Part shown: positions 1 to 10,529 of the stretch, piece after piece | Numbering within the stretch: position 1 is the stretch's first letter | How the letters are laid out: every line of letters begins with the position of its first letter | From: Porticoccus sp. W117 | GTDB taxonomy: Bacteria; Pseudomonadota; Gammaproteobacteria; Pseudomonadales; Porticoccaceae | Assembly: GCF_030341905.1 (NCBI RefSeq) | Contig: NZ_JATAAF010000002.1 | Span: 62,001-126,000 of the forward strand | DNA: 64,000 bases | Reading direction: 5' to 3' | Notes under the pieces: generated by a model | Databases searched by the model: none | Seen by the model: the letters and a program-made list of their open reading frames with translations, nothing else | Told to the model about the DNA's origin: nothing | Position numbers and translations under genes: made by a program

Positions 1-351
1 GTCTACCTCACCGCGGTGGGGGATGTGCAGGTAGCGGCGCTAACGTTGGCGGAGCAACTGCGCAGCCAGTGTCCGGATTTGCGTATCCAGTGCCACAGTG
101 GCGGCGGCAGTTTTAAAAGCCAGATGAAAAAGGCCGACAAAAGTGGCGCCCCGGTGGCGCTAATTTTGGCGGAAGATGAAGTAGCCGCCGGCACGGTTAC
201 GGTGAAGTACCTGCGGGAAGAACGTCCCCAGGACACGGTAGCTGCCGATCAATTGGATGAGCTGCTAAACAACTATTTTGGAAAGTGTCATCCTGAGCCG
301 CGAAGCGGCGTAGGGATCTCACAGTCAATCGAATCAAGTACCAGGAGTTAG
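1..351 (+). CDS. hisS: Histidyl-tRNA synthetase, C-terminal part (5' end outside window)
   Basis: This is the C-terminal anticodon-binding domain of the enzyme that charges tRNA-His in the cytoplasm. The frame is open from the first base. The visible 116 residues contain the class IIa anticodon-binding core, with the glycine-rich stretch HSGGGSFKSQMKKADKSGA followed by the EVAAGTVTVKYLR strand, as in other HisS proteins. The normal HisS fold ends near LLNNYFGK; the last roughly 20 residues (starting CHPEPRSG) are encoded by a dispersed palindromic repeat at 286-320 that has entered the 3' end of the gene. The next gene, yfgM, starts two bases after the stop, so hisS-yfgM-bamB look like one operon, the usual gammaproteobacterial order. 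Confidence 0.95.
   Translation, partial: VYLTAVGDVQVAALTLAEQLRSQCPDLRIQCHSGGGSFKSQMKKADKSGAPVALILAEDEVAAGTVTVKYLREERPQDTVAADQLDELLNNYFGKCHPEPRSGVGISQSIESSTRS
286..320. repeat. Dispersed palindromic repeat (TCATCCTGAGC family) inside hisS
   Basis: The stretch starts TGTCATCCTGAGC and ends GGGATCTC. It resembles the repeat at 6943-7014 and those around 58.26-58.70 kb. It lies inside the hisS reading frame and encodes its C-terminal extension. Confidence 0.7.
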
Positions 352-352
352 C

Positions 353-1069
353 GTGAGCGCACATTTAAGTGAAGAAGAACAGGTAGAAGCCCTCAAGCGG
401 TGGTGGCAGCGCAATGGCCGCACCACTATTGTCGCCGTGGTGGTGGGGGTGGCTGCCTGGTGGGGACTGCAGCAGTGGAATCAACAGCAGCAGGCCCAGC
501 AGGAAAATAACTCTTTGCTGTACATCGAAGTTCAACAGTTGGCCGCTGCCACAGGCATCAGCGAGCAACAGCAGACCGAGCTGTGGAATAAATCCAGCAC
601 TCTGAAAACTCAGGCGGAAGGCAGTCAGTACGGTTGGTACGCAGCCTTGATGCTGGCCAAGCTGGCGTTTGAAAAACAGGATTACGATACGGCGGCCAGC
701 GAATTGCAGTACGTGATTGATGGTTCCGGCGATGATGGCCTCAACGCCATTGCCAGATTGCGCCTGGCCAAAGTAGAAGCCACTCGCGGCAATACCGAGC
801 AGGCACTGGCGCTGCTGAATGGTCAGGATAACGGTGACATGGCTGCCGCTTATGCGGAGCTGCGTGGCGATATTCATCGCCAGCAAGGTGATAGTGATGC
901 CGCGCGCCTTGCCTACCAGGAAGCCCTCAATGACAGCTCCTCCGGAGACAACCAGTTGTTGAGTCTGAAACTCAACCGCGTCACTCCACTGGACGCGTCG
1001 CAAACGCCAACTGAGGATGCCGAACCGGTGGCGGAAACTGATTCCACCGATGCTGACAGCAACCAATAA
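353..1069 (+). CDS. yfgM: YfgM family TPR protein, inner-membrane ancillary SecYEG/chaperone factor
   Basis: A 238-residue protein with a short cytoplasmic N-terminus (about 1-22, EEEQVEALKRWWQRNG), one transmembrane segment (about 23-40) and a periplasmic alpha-helical repeat region of TPR type ending in an acidic tail. The N-terminal EEEQVEALKRWW signature is typical of YfgM, which in Escherichia coli associates with the SecYEG translocon and periplasmic chaperones. The start is GTG, two bases after the hisS stop, so translation is probably coupled. It lies between hisS and bamB, the conserved position for this gene. The assignment is by family resemblance and context. Confidence 0.9.
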   Translation: MSAHLSEEEQVEALKRWWQRNGRTTIVAVVVGVAAWWGLQQWNQQQQAQQENNSLLYIEVQQLAAATGISEQQQTELWNKSSTLKTQAEGSQYGWYAALMLAKLAFEKQDYDTAASELQYVIDGSGDDGLNAIARLRLAKVEATRGNTEQALALLNGQDNGDMAAAYAELRGDIHRQQGDSDAARLAYQEALNDSSSGDNQLLSLKLNRVTPLDASQTPTEDAEPVAETDSTDADSNQ

Positions 1070-1096
1070 AACGGGACAACAAAAACGAGATAACTC

Positions 1097-2251
1097 ATGC
1101 AAGTGACCCCTCCACTGAAATACCTGGCAGCAGCGGCGATGTTTTTACTGTTGGCCGCGTGCAGCTCCAAAGACGACAAAGAGCAACCGGCAGAGCTGGT
1201 CAAATTTCCTCAGGAAGTGACCATCAAACGGCTGTGGAGCCAAGGTGTGGGCGGCGCTCACAACAAATACCTCACCGGTATGCGCCCGGTGTTGCGCAAT
1301 GGTGTTATTTACGCGGCCAGTGGCAAGGGCCGGGTGTCTGCCTTCAATAGTGAAACGGGTAAACGCCTGTGGAAAGCCAAGGTGGTCAAGGGCCTTTCCG
1401 GCGGTGTCGGTTTTGGTGGTTCCCAGGTATATGTCGGCGATATTGAAGGCCGTCTGTATGCTCTCAGTGCCAGCGATGGTATTCAGCAGTGGCAGGTGAG
1501 CTTGAGGAGTGAAGTTCTCTCTGCTGCCAGCGGTGACCGTGAACGGGTGGCGGTGCAAACCAAAGACGGGCTTATTTACATGTTGTCTGCGGAAAGCGGC
1601 GAAGAACTGTGGCAGTACAAGACGCAAACCCCGCCGCTGACCAACTACGGCACCAGCTCACCACTGTTGATTGGCGATTTGGTGATCGTGGGTACTGCCG
1701 ATGGCCAGGTTGTCGCCCTCAATGCGGAGACTGGTTCGCGCTTGTGGGAGAACCGCATTTCAAACCCTCGAGGCCGCACCGAGTTGGAAAAGCTCAGCGA
1801 TGTGGACGGCGAAATTGCCGTCGATGGCCAGGTGCTGTACGCCACCTCTTACCAGGGAACCACCGTGGCTCTGAGCCGCAGCCGAGGCTCCCAACTGGGC
1901 AGTCAGAAAAGCTCCAGTTACCACGGCCCGGCCGTGTCTGGCTCACGAGTGTTTGTGGTGGAAGAGGGCGACTATGTACGCGCCCTGCGCGGTACTGCCA
2001 TGCAACCACTGTGGGAAAACGACCAACTGAAACTGCGTGGCCTCAATGCCCCGGCAGTGGTGGCCGGTTATGTGGCGGTGGCCGATGCCGAGGGCTACCT
2101 GCATTTGCTGGATTCCGGTGATGGCCATTTTGTGGGCCGTAAAAAAGTCGATGGCAGCGGTGTACGCGTACCCATGATTGGCGATGGCGACCGACTTTAT
2201 ATTCAGGATCACGGTGGCGGTTTGAGCTGTTATCAGGTGACGCCCAAGTAG
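1097..2251 (+). CDS. bamB: Outer-membrane assembly lipoprotein BamB
   Basis: A 384-residue lipoprotein of the BAM complex, which folds beta-barrel proteins into the outer membrane. The signal peptide ends in a lipobox (LLLAACSS), with the lipidated cysteine at residue 22. The rest is a PQQ-type beta-propeller: repeated blades with tryptophan-docking motifs are visible, for example GKRLWKAKV, GIQQWQVSL, GEELWQYKT and GSRLWENRI. The size matches the family (about 380-400). It follows yfgM by 27 bases and is probably the last gene of the hisS-yfgM-bamB operon, since a long repeat and a hairpin separate it from der. Confidence 0.96.
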   Translation: MQVTPPLKYLAAAAMFLLLAACSSKDDKEQPAELVKFPQEVTIKRLWSQGVGGAHNKYLTGMRPVLRNGVIYAASGKGRVSAFNSETGKRLWKAKVVKGLSGGVGFGGSQVYVGDIEGRLYALSASDGIQQWQVSLRSEVLSAASGDRERVAVQTKDGLIYMLSAESGEELWQYKTQTPPLTNYGTSSPLLIGDLVIVGTADGQVVALNAETGSRLWENRISNPRGRTELEKLSDVDGEIAVDGQVLYATSYQGTTVALSRSRGSQLGSQKSSSYHGPAVSGSRVFVVEEGDYVRALRGTAMQPLWENDQLKLRGLNAPAVVAGYVAVADAEGYLHLLDSGDGHFVGRKKVDGSGVRVPMIGDGDRLYIQDHGGGLSCYQVTPK

Positions 2252-2277
2252 CTAATATTCTTGACGAAAAACCATTC

Positions 2278-2398
2278 GTCATTCCCGCGACAAATCTCTG
2301 ATTTGGGCAGCCCTTAGGCTGAGGCGTAAGCCGTACAACGCGGGAATCCACCATTTTCGTTATTTTTGAAAATGGATCCCCGCCTTCGCGGGGATGAC
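2278..2398. repeat. Dispersed palindromic repeat (GTCATTCCCGCG...GGGGATGAC family), expanded copy
   Basis: The left end is GTCATTCCCGCG and the right end is CGCCTTCGCGGGGATGAC. The centre (CGGGAATCCACCATTTTC...GAAAATGGATCCCCG) matches the compact copy at 41541-41614. The left arm here carries about 45 extra bases, so this copy is interrupted or rearranged. Confidence 0.75.
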
Positions 2399-2468
2399 AA
2401 AGTAGTCTTAAATGGGTGCACCGCGAGTAAAACCAACTTTTTACAAGTGCATACAACACTGTTCTGTT

Positions 2469-2504
2469 AAAATGGCCGACTTTCGTTAGTCGGCCATTTT
2501 TGTT
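2469..2504 (+). terminator. Hairpin with T-tract upstream of der
   Basis: AAAATGGCCGAC and GTCGGCCATTTTT form a 12-base stem with an 8-base loop followed by a T-run. It sits only about 28 bases before the der start, so it may end bamB transcription or act as an attenuator for der. Confidence 0.65.
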
Positions 2505-2531
2505 TGCCTGTTACAACCCCTTGAGGTCATT

Positions 2532-3950
2532 GTGAAACTGCCGGTAATTGCCCTGGTGGGGCGCCCTAATGTGGGTAAATCCACGCTCTTTAACCGTTTG
2601 ACCAAAACCCGCGATGCGTTGGTGGCGGACTATTCGGGGCTTACTCGTGACCGTAAATACGGCGAGGGGCAGCTGGCGGGCAAGCGCTTTATGTTGATTG
2701 ATACCGGCGGTATCAGTGGCGACGAGGAGGGCATCGATTCGGTAATGGCCGAGCAATCCCTTCAGGCGATGGATGAAGCGGATGTGGTGCTGTTTGTGGT
2801 AGACAGCCGCGCTGGCCTCACATCCGCCGACCGTATGATTGCCGAGCATCTTCGCAACAAGGGCCGCAAGGCGCTGCTGGTGGCCAATAAAATCGACGGT
2901 GTTAATCCCGATGTGGCCATGGCGGAATTCTACGAGCTGGGTTTTGAAACCGTATTCCCCACCACCGCCACCCATGGTCGCGGTGTAAAAACCATGATCG
3001 AGCAGGTGCTGGAGCCTTTCGATCAAGCAGAGGAAGTACAGCCAGAGGATGATGACCATCGCGGTATCAAAATTGCCGTAGTAGGGCGCCCTAATGTGGG
3101 TAAATCTACCTTGGTGAACCGCCTGCTTGGTGAGGACCGGGTAGTGGTGTTCGATATGCCCGGTACCACTCGCGACAGCATTTATATCGACTATGAACGC
3201 CACGACAAACCCTATACCCTGATCGACACCGCCGGTATTCGCCGCCGTAAAAACGTCAAGCTGGCGGTGGAAAAATTCTCTATTGTAAAAACCCTGCAGG
3301 CCATCGAAGACGCCAATGTGGCGGTGCTGTTAATCGATGCCAGTGAAGGGCTGGTGGATCAGGATTTGCACATGATGGGCCATGTGCTGGATGCCGGTCG
3401 CGCTCTGGTGGTGGCAGTGAATAAATGGGACGGTTTGCAAGCGGAACAAAAAGACACCATCAAAGCGGAGCTGGAACGCCGCCTGCGGTTTGCGGATTTC
3501 GCCGATATCCATTTTATCTCCGCACTTCACGGCAGCGGAGTTGGTAACCTCTACCCCTCCATTGAGCGGGCCTACGCCGCGGCTACAGACAAACTGTCTA
3601 CATCCTGGTTAACTCGCATCCTGGAAGACGCCGTGGCCCAGCACCAGCCGCCCATGGTACAGGGACGGCGCATCAAGCTGCGCTACGCACACAGTGGTGG
3701 CCAGAACCCGCCACTGATTGTGATTCACGGCAACCAGACCGACCGGGTGCCCAACAACTATGTGCGCTACCTGGAAAAGACGTTCCGCGAGGCACTGGAT
3801 TTGCACGGTACACCGGTGCGTATTGAGTTCAAGGGCAGTGCAAACCCCTACGGGGACAAACAGCAATTATCCGATCGCCAGGCGGCTAAAAAGCGCCGCC
3901 TGGATAAAACCAAGCAGGCCAGAGCAAAGAGGCCTAACGGCAAAAAATAG
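2532..3950 (+). CDS. der: Ribosome biogenesis GTPase Der (EngA)
   Basis: An essential tandem-domain GTPase that acts in maturation of the 50S ribosomal subunit. Two G domains are visible: the first P-loop GRPNVGKS is at residues 10-17 with DTGG and NKID motifs, and the second GRPNVGKS is near residue 187 with DTAG and NKWD. The C-terminal KH-like domain (about 360-440) ends in a lysine/arginine-rich tail typical of the family. At 472 residues the length is normal. The start is GTG after a GAGG ribosome-binding site. It lies downstream of bamB as in most gammaproteobacteria. Confidence 0.97.
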   Translation: MKLPVIALVGRPNVGKSTLFNRLTKTRDALVADYSGLTRDRKYGEGQLAGKRFMLIDTGGISGDEEGIDSVMAEQSLQAMDEADVVLFVVDSRAGLTSADRMIAEHLRNKGRKALLVANKIDGVNPDVAMAEFYELGFETVFPTTATHGRGVKTMIEQVLEPFDQAEEVQPEDDDHRGIKIAVVGRPNVGKSTLVNRLLGEDRVVVFDMPGTTRDSIYIDYERHDKPYTLIDTAGIRRRKNVKLAVEKFSIVKTLQAIEDANVAVLLIDASEGLVDQDLHMMGHVLDAGRALVVAVNKWDGLQAEQKDTIKAELERRLRFADFADIHFISALHGSGVGNLYPSIERAYAAATDKLSTSWLTRILEDAVAQHQPPMVQGRRIKLRYAHSGGQNPPLIVIHGNQTDRVPNNYVRYLEKTFREALDLHGTPVRIEFKGSANPYGDKQQLSDRQAAKKRRLDKTKQARAKRPNGKK

Positions 3951-3965
3951 TGGAAAAAAATAATA

Positions 3966-4697
3966 ATGAAAACCGTACTTCAAGGAGTACTGCTGTTGAT
4001 GACAGGGCTGGTCTCAACAGCACAAGCGAATAACACTGACACTGAATCGAAGCTCTACCAGTGGTATGGCGAACGATCCCTCGGTTTTAATCGTTCTACA
4101 GGCAACAGCAGTACGCAAAATTTGCTGGGTAAGCTGCGCCTTCAACGGGACGGTCGCCAGTGGGATTCAGACATCAAACTGGAGGCCATTGTCAGTTCTG
4201 CCGATGGCGAAAAAAATCGCCAGACCACTACCGTAGAAGCCCAGGCGGGTTATCGCTTTTCTGACCACAGCTACAGCTTTGCCAATGTTCGCTATATGGA
4301 TGATCGTTTTGGAGCCTTTGCATCCCAGGCAAGTGTGTCAACGGGTATTGGCTGGAAGCCGTTTCAGGGCGAGCGTCGCCAGTTTGCCCTGGAAGGTGGT
4401 GTGGGTGTGCGCCACAGCGAACAGCAGCTCACTGAGCAACGGGATTCCGAACTGGTGATGCGAGGCAAAATCGATTGGCAGTATCAACTGACCGATACCA
4501 CCCAAGTGATTAAAAATCTACACGTGGAATCGGGCCGGGAAAATACCCAGGTAGAATCGGAAGCCGCATTGCGGTTAAAAATTACCGCCGACCTGGGGCT
4601 TAAATTGAGTTATCGGCTGCGCAGTAGCAGCCAGGCGCCAGAGGGTATCAGTGGTACCGACACCCTGACGGCAGTTTCACTGGATATGGCTTTTTAA
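3966..4697 (+). CDS. DUF481 family outer-membrane protein (copy 1)
   Basis: A 243-residue protein with an N-terminal signal peptide (cleavage probably after AQA, about residue 22) and a predicted beta-barrel ending in aromatic Phe (DMAF), as outer-membrane proteins do. The motif LGFNRSTGNS near the mature N-terminus and the repeated strands ending ADLGLKLSYRLR place it in the DUF481 family (YdiY, called salt-induced outer membrane protein in annotations); the function is unknown. It begins 15 bases after der and is followed after 23 bases by a paralogue, so both are probably a tandem duplication transcribed together. Confidence 0.85.
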   Translation: MKTVLQGVLLLMTGLVSTAQANNTDTESKLYQWYGERSLGFNRSTGNSSTQNLLGKLRLQRDGRQWDSDIKLEAIVSSADGEKNRQTTTVEAQAGYRFSDHSYSFANVRYMDDRFGAFASQASVSTGIGWKPFQGERRQFALEGGVGVRHSEQQLTEQRDSELVMRGKIDWQYQLTDTTQVIKNLHVESGRENTQVESEAALRLKITADLGLKLSYRLRSSSQAPEGISGTDTLTAVSLDMAF

Positions 4698-4720
4698 ACT
4701 AACGAATAGGAAATACAGCA

Positions 4721-5440
4721 ATGAAAACAGCAATTGCCACTGCATTGACCGCAGGGTTTTTATTGGCATCGACGCCAGTCGTACTCGCTGAGGATGACAA
4801 TGGCTGGAGTGGTGGTGCAGAACTGGGTTTTAACCGTTCCACCGGCAACTCTGAAACCGATAACCTGTTGGCCCGTGTGGTTGTGAACAAAAAATTTCTG
4901 AAGTGGAGCAACGAGTTCAAAATCGAGGCCATTCGCAGCTCTGAAGACAGCGTGCGCACCAAAGAGAGCATTCTTTTCGAGGTGCAAACCAACCGCGAGT
5001 TCGGCGACGCCTACTACGCGTTTGGCAACCTGCGCCACAACGACGACAAGTTTGGTGGCTTCCGCACTCAAACTACGCTCAGTGCCGGTTTGGGCTGGAA
5101 TGTGATCAAGGAAGAAGGTCATAACCTCAACCTGGAAGCTGGTGTCGGTTATCGCCGCAGTGAGGAGCAGGGTACGGGCATCAAGACCACCGAGCCAACT
5201 TTTGTGGGTAGTGCCAAGTGGGGCTACCAAGCTACAGAGACCACGGAGCTGAGCAATAACTTCCGCGTGGAAACTGCTTCCGATAATACCTTCCTGGAAA
5301 ACGAAATTGCCGCGCGGGTGGCGATCAATTCAACCCTGGGTTTGAAAGTCAGTTACCTGGTGCGCAACAACAGCGATGTGCCGGTGGGTACGGAGAAAAC
5401 CGATACCCTGACATCGATTTCGTTGGATTATAAGTTCTAA
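4721..5440 (+). CDS. DUF481 family outer-membrane protein (copy 2)
   Basis: A 239-residue paralogue of the preceding gene, with a signal peptide (cleavage near VLA-EDD), the same ELGFNRSTGNSETDN motif and the same C-terminal pattern (LTSISLDYKF). Both copies share the block NxRxxDDxFGxFxxQ in the barrel region. A good ribosome-binding sequence (taggaaa) precedes the ATG. The function of DUF481 barrels is not established. It is the last gene before a palindromic repeat and the convergent xseA. Confidence 0.86.
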   Translation: MKTAIATALTAGFLLASTPVVLAEDDNGWSGGAELGFNRSTGNSETDNLLARVVVNKKFLKWSNEFKIEAIRSSEDSVRTKESILFEVQTNREFGDAYYAFGNLRHNDDKFGGFRTQTTLSAGLGWNVIKEEGHNLNLEAGVGYRRSEEQGTGIKTTEPTFVGSAKWGYQATETTELSNNFRVETASDNTFLENEIAARVAINSTLGLKVSYLVRNNSDVPVGTEKTDTLTSISLDYKF

Positions 5441-5460
5441 TCAGTTGCGCGCAGAAAGTC

Positions 5461-5507
5461 GTCATCCCCGCGCAGGCGGGGATCCATCTTTAATATGGCA
5501 CTAAAGC
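5461..5507. repeat. Palindromic repeat fragment (GTCATCCCCGCGCAGG family)
   Basis: Begins GTCATCCCCGCGCAGGCGGG and continues to a GGCACTAAAGC block. It closely matches the left half of the complete element at 29442-29531. The right arm is missing and xseA ends immediately beyond it. Confidence 0.7.
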
Positions 5508-5515
5508 TGGGGTGT

Positions 5516-6880
5516 TTAAGGTGTAGGGTTGCTTTGGATGAGGTTGATCGTGCTGTGCAGCTCTCCATCTTGAATTCTTGTCACAATTTTCTTTCCAGCT
5601 TTTGCGTCATTAACGCTTTTCACTACGTTGCCTTCACTATCAAAGGTAATGCTGTAACCCCGCCCCAAGGTATTTAACGGACTCACGGCGTTTAACAACT
5701 GCGCTGCGTTACCTAGCCGTTGCTGGCGTTGTGCCAACAGGTGACCAAGAGCGGTTTGCAGGTTTTGCGCGGCATTATTACAACGCTGGGTCAGGGCATT
5801 GATTTTCTCTTGGGGGTGGAAACGAGCCAGGCGGCTATTGAGCTTATCCAGCGGCCTTTGAGCACGTTGAAGATTTTCCTTCATAGCGCTCTGCAGGCGC
5901 ATGTCCAGATTATCCAGGTGCTGACTTTGTTGACGCAGCTTTTCCCCAGGGTGACGCAGGCGTTTTTGCAAGTGTTGCAAGTTGTGGCGATGAAAGCTAA
6001 GCAGCTGTTTTAGCTTGTCTGCCAAAAGCTGCTGGTAGCCGTTGATGGTGGCGCTGAGCTCACCGCTATCCGGACTCAACAACTCTGCCGCTGCAGAAGG
6101 GGTGGGGGCGCGCAGATCAGCGACAAAATCCGCAATGGTAAAATCCACTTCGTGGCCCACGGCACTGACGATGGGAATGTCGCTGGCGAACACCGTCCTG
6201 GCCACCGCCTCTTCATTAAAGGCCCATAAATCCTCCATAGAACCGCCGCCACGGCCCACAATCAGTACGTCACAGCTTTTCTGCTGGTTGGCGATTTCGA
6301 TGGCATTAACAATACCGGCTACGGCTTCCTGACCTTGCACGGCGGTGGGGTAAATGGTCACCGGAATAGCCGCAAAGCGCCGCTGCAGAACCTGCAAGAT
6401 ATCGTGAATGGCCGCTCCGCTGGGTGATGTCACCACGCCGATGCGGTTGGGCAATGATGGTAGTGATTGTTTGTGTTCGGCAGCGAACAGCCCCTCAGCC
6501 CCCAGACTGGCTTTGAGCTGATCAAAGCGCCGCTGCAGTGCGCCGAGCCCGGCCTCCTCCATATGCTCGACAATCAGCTGGAATTCGCCGCGGCCTTCAT
6601 ACAGGCTGACCCGACAGCGCACCATCACCTGCAGCCCATTGCCGGGTCGGTTCCCCGACGGCAACCGCACCCGGCTGTTGCGGTTGCGAAACATGGCGCA
6701 ACGTACTTGGGCAGCATCGTCTTTGAGGGTGAAATACCAGTGACTGGATGCGGGGCTGGCAAAGTTGGACAGCTCTCCTTCCACCCATATCAACGGCAGA
6801 TGGGTTTCCAGTAGTTGGCGGGTCTGGCGGTTGAGTTGGGAAACCGAGAGAACCTGGCGTTGGGTTGTATCAATAGTCAT
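5516..6880 (-). CDS. xseA: Exodeoxyribonuclease VII large subunit
   Basis: The large subunit of ExoVII, which degrades single-stranded DNA to oligonucleotides. It has an N-terminal OB-fold (about 1-100, LPLIWVEGELSNF), then the catalytic region with GRGGGSMEDLWAFNEE and SAVGHEVDFTIADFVADLRA, then a long coiled coil and a C-terminal LGRGYSI motif. I chose the ATG beginning MTIDTTQRQ (454 residues); an in-frame ATG lies seven codons upstream, but a TACAAT -10-like box sits between the two starts. The small subunit gene xseB is not in the window. It is transcribed divergently from guaB. Confidence 0.94.
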   Translation of the reverse strand: MTIDTTQRQVLSVSQLNRQTRQLLETHLPLIWVEGELSNFASPASSHWYFTLKDDAAQVRCAMFRNRNSRVRLPSGNRPGNGLQVMVRCRVSLYEGRGEFQLIVEHMEEAGLGALQRRFDQLKASLGAEGLFAAEHKQSLPSLPNRIGVVTSPSGAAIHDILQVLQRRFAAIPVTIYPTAVQGQEAVAGIVNAIEIANQQKSCDVLIVGRGGGSMEDLWAFNEEAVARTVFASDIPIVSAVGHEVDFTIADFVADLRAPTPSAAAELLSPDSGELSATINGYQQLLADKLKQLLSFHRHNLQHLQKRLRHPGEKLRQQSQHLDNLDMRLQSAMKENLQRAQRPLDKLNSRLARFHPQEKINALTQRCNNAAQNLQTALGHLLAQRQQRLGNAAQLLNAVSPLNTLGRGYSITFDSEGNVVKSVNDAKAGKKIVTRIQDGELHSTINLIQSNPTP

Positions 6881-6942
6881 GGCGGGATTGTAAAGAAGCA
6901 TCGGGCCTCGGGCTACTGGCTGCGAGCAGCTTGGCGAAACCC

Positions 6943-7014
6943 TGTCATCCTGAGCGCAGCGAAGGATCTATGTGCCGCGAATAGTATGAGATTCTTCGCT
7001 GCGCTCAGAATGAC
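6943..7014. repeat. Palindromic repeat (TCATCCTGAGCGCAGCGAAGGATCT family)
   Basis: An imperfect inverted repeat: the left arm is GTCATCCTGAGCGCAGCG and the right arm is CGCTGCGCTCAGAATGAC. It occupies the xseA-guaB intergenic space upstream of the guaB promoter. Confidence 0.85.
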
Positions 7015-7056
7015 GAGAGCGTACAAATCCGACTATCCCCGGCCCCCAAAAAAACC

Positions 7057-7062
7057 TATAAT
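7057..7062 (+). promoter_or_regulatory. Probable -10 box of guaB
   Basis: A perfect TATAAT lies 62 bases before the guaB start. No convincing -35 hexamer is visible at the usual distance (TATCCC at most). Confidence 0.5.
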
Positions 7063-7087
7063 GCGCGGTTTTTCCAACGACCCTTAA

Positions 7088-8596
<1,509 letters not shown>

Positions 8597-8614
8597 TTGA
8601 CGCTTGATTGAGTG

Positions 8615-8644
8615 ACGGGGCCAACTGGCCCCGTTGTGTTTTTT
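8615..8644 (+). terminator. Rho-independent terminator after guaB
   Basis: The stem ACGGGGCC/GGCCCCGT with loop AACT is followed by TGTGTTTTTT, 18 bases after the guaB stop. Confidence 0.85.
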
Positions 8645-8649
8645 GACTG

Positions 8650-8787
8650 GTCGCACGTCGCACGTCTGACGTCGCACGCTAAAAGCGGTTTCCCGCAAGT
8701 GCAAGTCTCAGAGCAGCTTCGGCGATTCCTCGGTGTTTAATCAGTGGTTGGTTTTAAGCGTGCGACGTGCGACGTCAGACGTGCGAC
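8650..8787. repeat. Inverted repeat built of GTCGCACGTC units between guaB and guaA
   Basis: Arms of about 31 bases (8650-8680 and 8757-8787) made of reiterated GTCGCACGTCTGAC-type units face each other across about 75 bases. The two arms differ only in the order of the subunits. The look is similar to the TTGGACG-based element at 36166-36260. Confidence 0.8.
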
Positions 8788-8858
8788 CCGGTGTTAAGAA
8801 CGCCTGAGCTTGAATTAACGATGAGCCGTGAAATTGGCTCGCACTACCAGGACGAACA

Positions 8859-10436
8859 ATGACCAATATCCACGACCAAAAAATCCTTATTCTCGATTTT
8901 GGCTCCCAATACACTCAGCTCATTGCCCGCCGTATTCGCGAGGTGGGCGTGTTTTCGGAAATTCGCGCCTGGGATATTACTGAGGAAGAAATCCGCGAAT
9001 TTAACCCCAAAGGCATTATCCTTTCCGGTGGCCCGGAGTCGGTGCATGCGGCGGATTCACCGCGGGCGCCTGAGTGTGTATTTGGCCTGGGTTTGCCCAT
9101 ACTGGGCATCTGTTATGGCATGCAGACCATGGCCGAGCAGTTCGGCGGCAAAGTGCAAAGTTCTGACGTGCACGAATTTGGTTACGCCCAGGTAAAAATC
9201 GAACGGGATTGCGCGCTGTTTCGCGATATCAAGGATCACGTAGACCACGACAGCGGCGCCGCGCTGCTGGACGTGTGGATGAGCCATGGGGATAAAGTGG
9301 TTGCAATGCCCCAAGGTTTTGGTCTGGTGGCGTCCACTGACAGCTGCCCCATTGCCGCCATTGCCAACGAAGAAAAACAATTCTACGGCATTCAATTCCA
9401 CCCGGAAGTTACCCACACCTTGCAAGGTATGCGCATGTTCGAGCACTTCGCCTTGCACATTTGCGGCTGTGAAGCTCTGTGGACGCCAGCCAATATTATT
9501 GAAGATGCCATTGCCACCATTCGCGCCCAAGTGGGCAGCGACAAAGTATTGTTGGGCCTGTCTGGTGGCGTGGATTCTTCCGTGGTTGCCGCCATGTTGC
9601 ACAAAGCTATAGGCGACCAGCTGACTTGTGTGTTTGTGGACAATGGCCTGCTGCGCAAAAACGAAGGCGACCAGGTGATGGACATGTTCGCCAAAAATAT
9701 GGGCGTGCGGGTGATTCGCGCGGATGCGGAAGACCTGTTCCTGGGTAAGTTGGCAGGCGAAGCAGACCCGGAGAAGAAACGCAAAATTATCGGCAATACT
9801 TTTATCGATGTATTCGATGCCGAAGCCACCAAACTGCGAGACGTGAACTGGCTGGCACAGGGTACTATCTACCCGGATGTGATCGAATCTGCCGCCTCCA
9901 AAACTGGCAAGGCCCATGTGATTAAATCCCACCACAACGTGGGTGGCCTGCCGGAAGATATGCAGTTCAAACTGGTGGAACCGCTGCGTGAACTGTTCAA
10001 GGATGAAGTGCGCAAAATCGGCCTGGAATTGGGGCTGCCCTACGATATGGTGTATCGCCACCCGTTCCCCGGCCCCGGCCTGGGTGTGCGTATTCTTGGC
10101 GAAGTGAAAAAAGAATACGCCGACTTGCTGCGGGAAGCGGATGCGATTTTTATTGAAGAACTGTACAAAAACGACCTGTACCACAAAACCAGCCAGGCGT
10201 TCGCGGTCTTTCTGCCGGTGAAGTCAGTGGGCGTAGTGGGCGATGCTCGCCGTTACGAATATGTGGTGGCACTGCGCGCCGTGGAAACCATCGACTTTAT
10301 GACCGCCCGCTGGGCACACCTGCCTTACGAGTTTATTGAGAAAGTCTCTAACCGGATTATCAATGAAATCTCCGGTATTTCCCGAGTAACTTACGACGTG
10401 TCCAGCAAGCCGCCGGCGACGATTGAGTGGGAATAA
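8859..10436 (+). CDS. guaA: GMP synthase (glutamine-hydrolysing)
   Basis: Converts XMP to GMP with ATP and glutamine. The 525-residue protein has an N-terminal class I glutamine amidotransferase domain (nucleophile in LGICYGMQ, and HPEVTHT with the catalytic His/Glu). This is followed by an ATP-pyrophosphatase domain with the PP-loop [11 protein letters not shown] (about residue 230), and then the dimerisation domain with [11 protein letters not shown], ending PPATIEWE as usual. A terminator separates it from guaB, so it probably has its own promoter within the 8.65-8.86 kb interval, which I could not pinpoint. Confidence 0.97.
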   Translation: MTNIHDQKILILDFGSQYTQLIARRIREVGVFSEIRAWDITEEEIREFNPKGIILSGGPESVHAADSPRAPECVFGLGLPILGICYGMQTMAEQFGGKVQSSDVHEFGYAQVKIERDCALFRDIKDHVDHDSGAALLDVWMSHGDKVVAMPQGFGLVASTDSCPIAAIANEEKQFYGIQFHPEVTHTLQGMRMFEHFALHICGCEALWTPANIIEDAIATIRAQVGSDKVLLGLSGGVDSSVVAAMLHKAIGDQLTCVFVDNGLLRKNEGDQVMDMFAKNMGVRVIRADAEDLFLGKLAGEADPEKKRKIIGNTFIDVFDAEATKLRDVNWLAQGTIYPDVIESAASKTGKAHVIKSHHNVGGLPEDMQFKLVEPLRELFKDEVRKIGLELGLPYDMVYRHPFPGPGLGVRILGEVKKEYADLLREADAIFIEELYKNDLYHKTSQAFAVFLPVKSVGVVGDARRYEYVVALRAVETIDFMTARWAHLPYEFIEKVSNRIINEISGISRVTYDVSSKPPATIEWE

Positions 10437-10458
10437 CTGATCAATACCCTCTATATAC

Positions 10459-10493
10459 GAAACCCAGCGTTATCGCTGGGTTTCGTTGTTTTT
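10459..10493 (+). terminator. Rho-independent terminator after guaA
   Basis: CGAAACCCAGCG and CGCTGGGTTTCG form a 12-base stem with a short loop, followed by TTGTTTTT, about 22 bases after the guaA stop. Confidence 0.85.
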
Positions 10494-10529
10494 AAAACAG
10501 TAATATTGTTGCGGGTCAGGTTAAACATT

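Noticed and set aside
365-1102. Long antisense frame over yfgM
   Set aside because: A shadow of a well-supported yfgM gene; no start signal or family resemblance.
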